This document shows positions 37,215 to 49,200 of a stretch of 64,000 bases of DNA, piece by piece. Below the pieces are notes generated by a model that saw nothing but the letters and a program-made list of their open reading frames with translations, was not told the DNA's origin and did no database searches. This stretch comes from Styela clava. Taxonomy: Eukaryota; Chordata; Ascidiacea; Stolidobranchia; Styelidae. Position numbers and translations under genes: made by a program. Position 1 is the first letter of the stretch; every line of letters begins with the position of its first letter. Location of the stretch: positions 496,001 through 560,000 of the forward strand of contig NC_135262.1 in NCBI RefSeq assembly GCF_964204865.1. The letters are read 5' to 3'.

Positions 37215-38564
37215 TCAGTGCATGTTTGTAAGAATTATAACTACTGGACTGGTACTGGATCGAATGTTATTGGGGAGGTTATTCCACAATTTAACACCAA
37301 CGAATTTGATCGAGTTTTGAGTTCGTTTGGTGCTGAAGCGATTTACATAATATGAGCACCCGACAGAGGAACGCGTTTCATAAGAGTGAACGTTGCTCTG
37401 TTTTAAAAAATAGTTGGTGAAAGCAGAAGGGAGTTTTTTGCAGTGATGCTGGTGCATTATTTTCAATACCTCAATTTCATAAATATCTGCTAATTTAATA
37501 ATTTTGAGACTATGATAAATAGGACTAAGTCGTGAAATATAACTGGCAGCAGAAATTGCACGAATTGCTCGGTTCTGAATAATTTCAATGCGGTGTAATA
37601 AGGTTTTATCAGCTGAACCCCAAGAAATTATGCCATACTGGATATGGCTTTGAAATAAGGAATAGTAAATCATGCGTAAGGTGGTAAGCGATGTGTATCT
37701 TCTAAGCTTGTATAGCATTCCAACAGACTTGGATAATTTCACGGCCAGGTTGGACAAGTGAATATCCCACTTCATTTTACTATCAATGTATATACCAAGA
37801 TATTTAAAGGAATGGACATTTTCCAATTTTTTATTATCAATTTGGATTTCCAAAACATTTTTCGATTTGCTTTGGTATGAAGATATTAACATAGATTTTG
37901 ATTTTTCAATGTTTAGTGTTAATTTATTGGCTTTCATCCAACTTGACACTTTTGCAATTTCAGTATTTACTCTCAACTGAAGAACTGCACAAGATTTGTC
38001 GCTGTCAAGGAGATTAGTATCGTCAGCGAACAATTTGGAAAATAATGATGAGCAATAAGTTATGTCGTTAATATATACGAGAAAAAGGAGAGGGCCCAAA
38101 CAGCTACCTTGAGGAACTCCGTGCGTCACCGGTAAGGGAGAAGAACAGTATGATCCCACTTGAACATATTGAGATCTATTATTCAAATAACTAGAAATGA
38201 GTTTGCTTGCAATTCCCCGTATACCATAATGCCTCAACTTAGAAATCAGGATGTCATGATTCACAGTATCGAAAGCTTTCTTTAGATCTAGAAAAGTTGC
38301 ACTGACATACTCCTTTCTTTCCAATTTATCATAGATATAAGATACTGTATCTAAAATGGCATGTGATGTAGAATAATTGCTCTGAAAACCGAATTGATAT
38401 TTATTTATTACATCATATTTAGTTAAAAAATTTGCGAGTCTTTTATGTAACAAACGCTCAAACATTTTATCAATTGCTGAGAGGATTGATATTGGTCTAT
38501 AATTTGAAATTAATTTTTTATTTCCAGATTTGAAAAGAGGAATAACCCGGGCGGTTTTGATCAC
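37215..38564 (-). mobile_element. Second truncated non-LTR retrotransposon (reverse transcriptase only)
   Basis: An open frame of 449 codons on the minus strand: NYRPISILSAIDKMFERLL, GVPQGSCLGPLL, FADDTNLL and the usual C-terminal thumb region. Clearly related to, but not the same as, the element at 33251. The 5' side is cut within the reverse transcriptase and abuts a SINE at 38585. The frame is intact, so insertion may be fairly recent. Confidence 0.93.
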
Positions 38565-38584
38565 TTTTTAATCATCATCACTTT

Positions 38585-38863
38585 CACTTCGATCGTGCTA
38601 AGCATCAGGAATACGGTCGCCACTGCACTTCTGGTTACTCTGCGTGTGCGTGGGTTCGCAGGTTCGTATCCCATGCGGAGATGGTTATGTGCGAGAGACT
38701 TGCTGGACTCCTCGCCGCCGTAGGGTGGTTCACATAACCGCTGGTCGTTTACGGGTTCCTCCACCATCAATTCCATGCTACCGAAAACAACTAACTAACC
38801 AATCCCATACCGTACCCGACATGAAATGGTAACCGGACGAAAGGCCGTGGTTCGCCATATAGG
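38585..38863 (+). repeat. CCTAT-family SINE, plus copy of an inverted pair
   Basis: Head GATCGTGCTAAGCATCAGGA, B-box-like AGGTTCGTATCCC, body CTGGACTCCTCGCCGCCGTA. Lacks its own tail and runs directly into an opposite copy. Confidence 0.82.
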
Positions 38864-39058
38864 ATTTACATATTTATCCCGGGGGAGAGAAAAGCCGATA
38901 AGACGGCTTAACCATATGGCGAAGAGTCCAGCGATCCTTAGGCACATAACTATCCCCGCATGGGATTCGCACCTGCGAACCCACGTATAGTAATCAGAGG
39001 TGCGGTAGCAAGCGTATTTCTAACGCTTAGCACAATGGCCACACCGCCGCGCTGGATC
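38864..39058 (-). repeat. CCTAT-family SINE, minus copy of an inverted pair
   Basis: The plus strand starts AGGATTTACATATTTATCCC and ends at GGCCACACCGCCGCG; an internal deletion removes much of the body. A further plus-strand tail fragment lies at 39235-39286. Confidence 0.8.
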
Positions 39059-39616
39059 AGGAGCCTCGATGACCTTCAACGGTCCCGCATACTGGCCAAC
39101 ATAAAACATCCGAAAGTTATCGATATTGTTTTCATTATAGTCTAACTCTATATAAAATTATCGATATTATTTAACATTGTTTTTTCATTGTTTGTGGAAA
39201 TAAATCTCTCTCTCTCGCGCGCGCCAATGGCTGCGTCCCCTTTCCTCTCCCCAGGATAAATATGGAAATCCTATCCTATCATTCTGATCGTCACAGGACT
39301 ACACGAAAAAGCAATTCATTAAGAAATCCAGTTTGAAATTCAATTCGTTTATTACTCGGGACCATTTAGGTCCATATCTGAAAATTCACAATAGCAGCAA
39401 AAATTCCAGTTAAAACTAATTTAATTTGTTTGTTATTGACACTCATGATCCACTTTTTTGTCGCTGGGAAGTAGAGTCCTCAACCTAAAAAGACAGCCTT
39501 TGAAGTCGACCGTTGTTTTCGTCAGATAGAGATCTTTCCCGGTATGACATCATAAGAAACGTCATTACCAATTGTGAAGATTAGAATGACAAAAACGTAC
39601 TCAGAATAAATATAGC

Positions 39617-39709
39617 ATGAGTGTATTCGTCTTCACAGACGATTTGCCCGCTGTCGATGAGAGAGATATATATGATTTGAGAAATATCGTTATCGATTGT
39701 CAAATATGA
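39617..39709 (+). CDS. Mini-ORF 1 (30 residues), conserved between duplicated units
   Basis: ATG at 39617, TGA at 39707-39709; encodes MSVFVFTDDLPAVDE and further acidic residues. The same ORF is at 55584-55676 with no difference that I see. Its stop overlaps the start of the next mini-ORF as ATGA. Coding status is uncertain because the surrounding DNA is also highly conserved. Confidence 0.3.
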   Translation: MSVFVFTDDLPAVDERDIYDLRNIVIDCQI

Positions 39710-39804
39710 CGAAATATAAAAACTTTAAAGCTGTCGTTCTCACCTTTATTCTCTTGTGTCCCATTCTCAGCGTCAAAGGAAATCCAGGCCCACAGAACAT
39801 TTAA
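39706..39804 (+). CDS. Mini-ORF 2 (32 residues): hydrophobic leader ending in NPGP
   Basis: ATG at 39706. A signal-peptide-like hydrophobic run (AVVLTFILLCPILS) is followed by VKGNPGPQNI and stop. The tetrapeptide NPGP is the invariant end of 2A-like peptides, but the usual acidic residues before it are missing (VKG in place of the VEx type). The unit B copy (55673-55774) keeps the leader with conservative changes and NPGP. Could be the decayed N-terminus of a retrotransposon ORF, since some non-LTR elements start with a 2A-like peptide. Confidence 0.3.
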   Translation: MTKYKNFKAVVLTFILLCPILSVKGNPGPQNI

Positions 39805-40150
39805 TAAAAAAATCGAGTAATATGAAAATAGCGAATTATTCCAATTATTATTATTTTTAGTTCTATCACGAGTTCGCGGACTAGCCAAGTGACTCCCATA
39901 CTCTTTCTACCTAAAACATACAAAAGAATATTTGGATGTCTCATAGATGTGATAACAGAGAAACAGTGGCTTATCTGTGTCCTGGGATACGGCAGTAATG
40001 ACCTTCGGATAGTGACGCGGAAAGCTTTAATCGTATAATGTTTTAATAAATTTATTTAAAATTTTAACTCGTAGTTTTACTTAAATAATAACATATTTGA
40101 GCGCTGTTTCGCTTAGGAGGCAATACGTTTGTACGTTTGGTAAGGTCCCA

Positions 40151-40160
40151 AATATAAAGC
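40151..40160 (+). promoter_or_regulatory. TATA-like box in the conserved patch
   Basis: AATATAAAGC within the part of the duplication that is almost unchanged; the copy in unit B is at 57407-57416. No transcript start can be shown. Confidence 0.2.
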
Positions 40161-40979
40161 CGGCGTTCCGGTCCACTGTTTTTTTTTTATTGTAAAGTAA
40201 AGTCATAAATCATTTGTTGTTTGCGAATTCAGAAGTTTGCTAATAATTAAACATTCTAAAATATAAACGATGACGCCTTGTATGTGTAACCCTTACAGTT
40301 CCAAGCATTTGGCTGTTTACCTTTGCTTATGTGTGATTGTGACATTCACTGGCAACGAGTGAAACAAAGTCATTTTATTGCAGCCCGTCTTGATGGCAAA
40401 GTCATTGTTATAGATCCAGAGTTGAGGCTGTTAATTAGAGATTGGGAAGTCAAGTTGTAAGCCCACTGCGTTCCGAAGAAAAGTGAACATAGGCGATATG
40501 GCTATGGTTTCGATAATTCAAAATATAGTATCGCCTAAGTGCAGACTTGTCTAAGTTCTTGTTAGGAAAAATAGTTTAAACTGCGAATCCACATTATCAC
40601 CTAAATGTAGATGAGAAATTAATGGTTCAGTGCGAGTGGACTTTTGCGAGAATGTAGTTTTGTGGGAACTAACATTGCCTCGTTTTCGCGGTATTGTGCG
40701 TTATCTGTCAGTTTTCCAACAATTCGTAGTAAAGGAAATATTATAATTGTCATAATGTCTTTCGATGAGCTATAGTTTATTTGCAATAATCAAAAACTAG
40801 TCCCAGAAAACTTCGATAGACTAGGTTAAAATTGGCTACCTTGTTTGCAATAGTAAATTATAGAAATCATTTTATTGAGGTCGAGGGTTGGGGAACATTC
40901 ATCGCGCTGTGTCACTAAATTGTGACAGGACTCGTGCTATACTACTGCCTTCAGTAGACATTACGCTATAACGTGGGAG

Positions 40980-43650
40980 ACCCAATGCTATATTACTAGC
41001 ATTTGGATATATTGCTATAATGCGGTAGACCTCAAGCTATGATACCAGCTTAGGGTTATATGAGTTCAACGACCAAGCTATTATGATAAGGGTCCAATTG
41101 AATAATACAATCAATTATTAGGAACCTTACACGATAAGGTTTCATTGGACATCATTGATAAATATTCAGTATAGTTGTCACGCTCACTTATACACACATT
41201 ACGAACTACGTATTTGAATCGTGTAGCGAGTATGTTATTTGCGCCTATCACGAGAGAGTTATGCTCAAATATATGGACACGTAAGACAAAACGAAATATG
41301 GTAGACTACAAAACTTGCATTACTGCAAATGTTCCGGTACCTTCAAAAAAATTCCGAATATCGTGTAGCACGAATTTTGCAGAATCAAAAAGGACAACCA
41401 GTCATCACGCCGACTAAAAACCATGTTATCATGAATAAATATAATAAAGCGAAATTTCAGATGAAATATCAGATCTCATGGAATTCATACGAAATACAGA
41501 AATAAATAAAAGTAATAGCCTTCTAGAGAAAAAATCCATCTTTAACCACCGAAAATTTCAAAGCAATTGGTCCTGTAATCAAAGAGAAAAGTGACTTTTC
41601 AATAACGTGTCAAAGAACAAGAAAATAACTAAAACGATTCATAGGTCCACTATGTGTCCAATAACAATCCGGTAAAGATTGAATGACAAATTAGAACACC
41701 GTTTTATAAATAGCGGGAAAATGAGGAGTTCGAAATATAATTATTTTGAGTCAATTGACAAAACTGCCGTGATCTCGTTGCGGTGTTGACTATGTTTTAA
41801 TATACTTAATAATAGTACGGAAACCAAGGGTTCGCTTCCAACTCTTTGAATAAGTTGCCACATATTTATTGTTGAAATAATAAAATAACGTTTCCAGAAA
41901 AATCGGGGGTTGATTTTTTCGTGAAAATTTACTCAAAGCAAGGTCGCGACCTAAGAAGTAAGAAGGAATAATCTTTGAGCGAAGTTCCCCCCAAAATGCC
42001 ACTGAGACTATAACGATATATGGTGTAAAATATCGTGTTGGTACTGGTGAACACGAGGCTTGAAAAGTTATGAGGTAGCGGCTTCCACGCAATTAACCTT
42101 CTGCTAGGTACACTGATAGAAAACGAATGGGAGCTTTTGTGGCCAATCGAGTTTGCAGCTGAAAACTCTTCCGGGTAGTTGATTTTTTAAAGTTGAATAA
42201 TTCCGTAATAATATATGAAAGATAAGCACAGCGAAGCATATTTCGTCGATGGGTATGATTTTGCCAAGGACCGCAAAAGTCTACGTTAACCTAAAGTCCT
42301 TTTAATCAATAAATTTCTATTAAATTATCGTCGAGTTTACGTGGATTATTTGGCAATAAACGGTTGTCTGGAATTTGATATTGTTCTCTAATAACGACAA
42401 GAAAACACCTCGTGACATATCATTAACCCTTACGTCAATTTACTCCGCTTCCACAGCTATTTGATGGGTAAAATATCGCACGGAAAGAGAGAGTTAAAAG
42501 GGTATTTTAATCGGGTATGTGTTGTTAAATAGTTTTCGGTATCCATGCATTTTATTTGCAATCAAATTTAAGTTATGATTGATCGCGATCGGTGAAGAGT
42601 TACTTTGCTTCAAATTAGAGAAATATGCTCTCTGTAGGGACTCTTCAGTTGCGCCAAATAATAAATATGAAGTCATCAAGACGTCACACATTTTCAACTT
42701 TTTCCATTTCAACGAAATCCTGATAAGTCCGCTACGTATGATTAACGGTTAAATATAAGTTGTACAAACACGATTGGGTGAGAAGTGTTTTGTGACGGAA
42801 TTATTGGCCACATCGACTTCTTTCAATTCGTTGTTTGTTCTGGTGATATATGGCTTTTGTCTTTATAACTGTTTGTTGATCATAAATCTCTCCAGTTGAG
42901 TACGCTATGGTATTCGTTTATAATTTATAGACGCGGTCGCACAGGCTATTAATTAAAAGACAGCTAGCTTGGTGTTGTCACAGCACCATCGTCACGTGAC
43001 ATCCGAGTCTTGCTTCTTATTGGTGGTTAGTTGATGCGAAGGATTCATATTATCTAAACAACGGAAAATAAATATACTCAAACCATAAATGTTGCATGAC
43101 TTCAGTACCAACTTCAGTATCTAATTTAAAATTTCCTCCAAGTACGATTCGTCTCTCGCTTTTGCACATATGCAGTACTGTATTCGCATTATTTTATAAC
43201 ACAGAACAGGCGCTGCATGAAACTGGTTCAAGGCAATTTTTGGGGTAGGCATATGTTATTATATTCGCTCGACATCAGACGCGATCGACTACTCGAGAGG
43301 TGGCGATCGACTGGTCGGATCGCGATCGACGTGTTGGCCACCCTGATCTAAAGTATATTTAATTAATTCTTATTGTACTAAAATAAATTTTTACTCCGTA
43401 TGATTTTATAGCAGACTTGGGGATTTTCCAACGATTTTATCTTGTTTGAAGGGCGGAAATTTTGATTCATATTTGCCTGAAGTACTAATATTTTTAATAT
43501 TGTTAATACTACCCTGGTAATGTGAGCAGTTGTACACCTAAGCAATTATGATAAGGGTTCAAATGAATAATACAATCAATTATTAGGGACCTTACACGAT
43601 AAGGCATCATTGGCCATCGTCAACAAATATTTAGTATTATTGTTATGCTC
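40980..43650. other. No gene supported; internal repeats
   Basis: 41055-41190 is repeated at about 43535-43660 (shared: AATAATACAATCAATTATTA and CTTACACGATAAGG). 41255-41670 resembles 48150-48410 (shared: GCTCAAATATATGGACACGT). A GATCGAC-rich stretch near 43275-43345 with GGTGGC and GGCCACCC looks like a transposon end. Confidence 0.5.
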
Positions 43651-43659
43651 AATTATCCG

Positions 43660-44860
43660 GTTAACCGCCGCGTGACGTTTGACGTAATAGTTTATATTTT
43701 CAGCTTGTTACGTCACAATGCTTATAAAGCAATTTCGCGTGTTCTTATTCCGGTATCGCTTATTAAAATTATTCACGAATCGAGATAGTTTCATGATTGC
43801 TCTGCTGCAAGAGATAGGCAACGTGGTTCGGGCGTGTGGAAGTATTTTAGAAAACCTGATCCCGTTGTTAAACGTCATTTATATGGCAAATTATCAGTGT
43901 TCGATGTGCGAATTTTACTTCGAGATATATATATCATATAAAGAAAAACGGCATCAACTGCGCACTTGTTGTAAGACATCGAATATCCGATTTTGCAATG
44001 AAATCGTGAACAATACATTTCGAAATCGACAGAAACTGATTCTGAATTCACCATTGTCAAATTTCCATAATCAGCAATCTTGGTACTTCCATTATTTTTC
44101 ACAATTATTGAGTATTGTACGGTATGAAGATGATTTGTACCTGAGATTTTAGTTAACGGTTAAAATAAATCGTAACCGTTAATCATCTAAAATCGGTTAA
44201 CCGGTTAACCATTCCCAGCCCTACTAGTGACATAATATTAACTCTTAACTCAATTTACAAATCATCTTTATAATGTACAATTTCTTCAAAAGTGATTACG
44301 TCATCGCAAATTTATCTCTGGTGGCGTTTAGTTCAAAAGAATATCACGAAAAGTATTGGTAAGGACCCGATGAATGTGAAAAATAATTGAAGTACCAAGA
44401 TCGCTGATTATGAAAATTTGACAATGATAAACTCAGAATCAGTTTTCGGTCGAAATATATTGTTCACGATTTTATTGCAAAATCGTATATTCAATGTCAT
44501 CGAATAAGTGCGCAGTTGATGCTGTTTTTCTTCATGATATTTCAGAGTAAAATTTGCACGTCAAACACTGAAAATTTGTCCCACAAATGACATTTTATAA
44601 CGGATTCGGGTTTTACTAAAATACTTCCATATGTCCGAAGCACGCTGCATATCTCTTGCAGCAGAGCGATCATGAAACTTTCTACATAATTTTGAGCGAT
44701 ACCGGAATAAGATCATCCAAAATTGCTTTGCAACCATTGTTACGCAACAAGCTAAAATTATTAATTATTATGTGAAACGTCACGCTGCGGTTAAACGGTT
44801 AATTTTACCCGGTTAACGGTTAAAGTGTTTTTCCTGAAATTCCCAGCCTTAGTCATAACA
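43660..44860. mobile_element. ~1.2-kb imperfect palindrome (foldback element)
   Basis: About 43665-44120 pairs with about 44345-44800 in reverse at roughly 85% by eye. The ends and centre carry GGTTAACCGGTTAACC-type motifs and ATTCCCAGCCCTA or AATTCCCAGCCTTA, typical of hAT-type termini. The 144-codon frame at 43718-44152 lies in the left arm and is probably not an independent gene. Confidence 0.8.
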
Positions 44861-45060
44861 CGTTTTACGACCTCACATATTTTTAAATGCTTTCATAACA
44901 ACGAAATCCTGGGGAGCCCGTCACATAGCTTGGGTCTTTAAATCTTATGAATGTTTGAGCATCATAAACCTTTCTAGTCGTCTAGTACGCTATGCTATTC
45001 GTTTATAATTTATAAGTCGCGGTCGCACAGGTCATTAATCACTCAGTACAATTTGCGCAA

Positions 45061-45180
45061 ATATGAGTTTTCTTTACTTCTGAGTGAGTACCCCTAACTT
45101 TGTTGAAAAATGAGTCTCCCTTATTTCTGAGTGAGTTCCCGTAACTTTGCTTCAGAGATTTCTTTTAATTGAGTGCACAT
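45061..45180. repeat. ~47-bp minisatellite, 2-3 units
   Basis: TACTTCTGAGTGAGTACCCC and TTTCTGAGTGAGTTCCCGTA match the units at 5141 and 23535. Single related scraps lie near 45330 and 50725. Confidence 0.75.
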
Positions 45181-46262
45181 GTTAAACCATCATGATATTA
45201 TGTATTCCAATGGATCAGGGCATTTCAGTAGTCGCGAGCCTCCTTTTTTTCTTAGTGAGCCAAATGTACCATCCTCATTCTATGCCGTTCCAGTAGATTT
45301 CAGGGGTGATGCCTAACTCTACTCGTGTCTTCCTTATTTCTGAGTGGTAGGCTCTTGAATGAGCCTCTTCCCGACGTTAGACGTTCAAGATTGAAACGCT
45401 AACTCACACATGATTATTGTTTATAATGGTTCAATTTAATAATTCACCCATGAAATTAGCAAGGTGTAACACTGAAGAAATATGTGACCACGGGCGCATA
45501 GCTTGGCCGAACCTTCTCCTTATATCTTGTTTCGCGCAGTCGTTGCTGCACGTTATGAAGTCGATATCATTTTTTAATATTCTAATGATTCAGATTTTTT
45601 TCTGGTTATTTCAATATTAACTGTGAATAATAAGGCTTTAATCAACCAATGATCAGTTTGTGCCTAAAATCTTTAGGTCACGATTATTTACATCTGGGCC
45701 ATATGATGGGTATTTGGCTTGGAGCCGGTTCTTCAGCGTACGATATAGTTACGTCCAACGCTTAGAACTGAAAGTCCCGTAAACTTGAAAAAATTGAATT
45801 TCAATCGTATTTTCGAGATGGGGTTGCAAAGTATGACGTAGATTGTTCATTGCTCGCCGACGATTATTTAGAATTCGATGCGTATTGTTTGCTAATAATG
45901 ATAAGGAGTCACCAGTGTTTGTTACTTGGTATTAACCCAACTTTAACCCTAGGCGCTGTTATTTTTAATTATCAATGCTGAGACAAGTGAAACATCGAGC
46001 GTAATGAGAGTGTTAAAGCTGCTTGATGTTTTTATTTATAACGCGATATTCACAGCGAAGAGTTATTATGCATCGGCGAAAACACTAAAAAACAAAACTA
46101 AATTTTGTTTTTTTTTGAGTCCAGACCCGGCTTATAACTCTGACCTAGTTATATTTAATATTTTTTATTTGTGCTGTTCTCCTACATACACTCTACAATC
46201 TTTATAAAATACATATTTCATTTTTTCAGGAATAATTTGCAGTAAATAAGACAATTCGTTGA

Positions 46263-49200
46263 ATGGCTGAACAAGAGCGTCAACCTCCAGTTATTAATTT
46301 TCAACTTCCAGCTATCAATTTCCATTATCAGGAAGGAACGAGGTTTGCTGGAGATAAAGTTGGGTAAATATTGATTGACATTGTTTATATTAGAGAAAAT
46401 ATTTCATTTTGCCACATACGGCTCTGAATGCCGCGGTTGAGAATCATTGGTTTAAAGTGAAACATTCATTTTACTTCAAATAATCCGTTCATTTCAGTGG
46501 TAGCGCATAAGTTTTGAAATACTGGCAGTTATTAAGCTGTTTATGACTTATCTCATTCCTAAACCTGGAGTATACGTAACGTATTGATTTGAATATTTTT
46601 ATGAATTTTACTTGAAAAAAAAAAAAGTGTATATAAAGTGTGTCTAATTACCTATCATTGAATATATGAAAACAATTTTTCATTTTATTTCCAGGCACAA
46701 GACGGATGTTCAGGCTGCAAAGATTCGACAGGTCGTCGTTCCAACACCAGGTATATTTTCAGCTCAAATATGCTTCCTCATCAATAGCAATAGGAGGTTG
46801 TTGAAATAAATTCAACTCATTTTCAGGTAACTCAGCAGCTACTCAGCCAGAAACACTACAACATGATTCGATTCCAACAAATGTTTTCACAGAATCAGAT
46901 GAAGGGAAAGTAGAGAACTCACCAATGCTGTTTACACAAAGTATGTCGACGCTTTGATGTTTATTTGGTTCACGATTAACGTACGGCAATATATTCTTTT
47001 ACATAAGGAACTGATTTCCGATGGCTTACGGCTCCAGGCTAAACCAGCTTCTTCTTTTGAAATAAAAGGGTCAATAGGTCGTTTGTATATACTAGCGCAG
47101 ATATTTAGACATGTGAATACAATCAACATTTTTTATTTTGCATCCGGACCTACTGTGCGTTAGTGATTATGGAGTCAAAGTTCTGCTGTATAGCACGTAT
47201 AGGTTTTAAATATTTATTGTGAGCCACAAAATCTTGGCTCACAATATATATTGACGACTGATTTTCACCAACCGATTCAACTTTTCTTTAGACACCGAAC
47301 TTCCATCCTCATCATCTGACGTCACACAATCGCTTGGAAGTGTGAATTTGAGCGGCGGAATGATGGATTTCATCGCATTTGGTAGGTATTTGTGATTTTT
47401 TATATTTTGTCCACTTCAACATCGTGTATCCAATGAGATAATATATACGACAAATGCCGATATCATGTACGAAAAGACTTGCTGCCCGCTATTTAACACC
47501 GAAGTAATAAAACTCTGATTCCAGCGGGATAACCTGTTGGTTAACTGAACTTGTTTAAGTATCATGAGTGGAGATGTATCGGTATCGGCCATATCGTCCA
47601 TTTTTTCGGTAACGGCATCGGCTAAATACAGATATTTCCTATATATTTAGATATTTAATCTGATCCACAATGTTTTCAAAAATAATTCAGAATATATACT
47701 AATGTTATTATTATTTGCTTGGAGGAATTGTGTTCGCGGTATTGGTCTCGTTAACTCTGAACCATGCTCATCCCAATCTCCGCGAGCAGAAACGGAAACA
47801 GGATTCTGGCCTGTTTTAACCATTTATCAGCCAAACTAGCTCAAATAATTTGGCTATTTTTTCCGGCAAATTTTTATATTCACATTTTCAATATTACATG
47901 GTGATTATGATGAAATATATCAATCCTGCGCACGCAACTCGATAGTAAGTAACCATTTATTCATTTTATCACTCATCGTATAGCCAAACTCATGAGTGAT
48001 TGTTGGCGTCGATGCGAAATGCGTCTAAATGAATAAATGCATTTTGATCACAAACATCAGTCTGAAATATCTCTTTTTCAATCTGAAATAATGTGCACTG
48101 TGAATAATGCTCACAGACTATTGTTTTAAACCCGTCTGCCCACTTAATGTAACAAGAGAGATATGCTCAAATATATGGACACGTAGCGCCACCCAATGGC
48201 AATAATTTTGATGACGTCATAGCGAGAGAAAAAAGTAATAACCTTCTGAAGAAAAATTTTATCTTTAACCACTGAAAATTTCAAAGCATTTGGTCCAGTA
48301 TTCGAAGAGAAAAGCGATTTTCTAATGATAATGACGAAAGAAAATAACAATAACAACAAAATTTTGAAACGATCGTTATGGCCACTAAACGTGTCCAATA
48401 ATTATAAAGTATCGGCTTTTAATATATCGGCGTTTTTTCATTGGTATCGCTATAGGGCAGGCGACAAAACTGGTATCAGGTACATTTCGGTTTCAAACTG
48501 GCTGTCCATCACCTCACCTAGGGTTGAATGAGGTGAGTGGGAAACCGGGAAAATTCCAGGTACTTTAAAACATAAGTCCTTACATACCAGTGGCCGATTG
48601 TATAGAAATTTGGGCGCTCCGGAAGTGGGTGCTTCAAACAAATCCTGGTGTTCCCGAAGTATTCGTACCAAGATGACGCACAACCTGAACCATAACCTGG
48701 TACACATACTATGTTCAGATAGTGCGCCATCTTGGTAGGAAAGCTTCGGGAGCACCGAGATTTGTTTGAAGTTAAAGATGCCGTTCGAAAAATAGTTGCA
48801 AATAACAGAGCAAGCTGTTGACTCCAAAATCGCAAGCTTACTCCAAAATTTATTCAGTTTAAGGTTCTAATACAGTGTTTCCCAACCCGAGTCCGCGGTT
48901 TCAAATGAGTCCGCCGAGCGTTTAAATGAGTCCTCAACGAGCAACACCGTTTTAGAAAGTTATGTAGTAGTATATTTAATGTAGGCAACTGACCTTTTCA
49001 GTGTCGCGAAATTCACTGCGGCGCAAAAACGTTTTTACCAGACTTAAGTACCAGCCAAGTTCCAATTTACGTTAGTATTTACATAAAACATAAAAGGCAA
49101 GTTTATACACATAAAATTTATGTAGTAGTATATTTCATATAGGTCACTGAGCTTTTTAGTGTCGCAAAATTCTTGCAGGGCGGAAACGTTTTTACCAGAC

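Noticed and set aside
37786..37980. Plus-strand open frame of 64 codons
   Set aside because: Antisense shadow of the second reverse transcriptase.
43718..44152. 144-codon open frame
   Set aside because: It covers the left arm of the large palindrome and the other arm does not keep the frame open.
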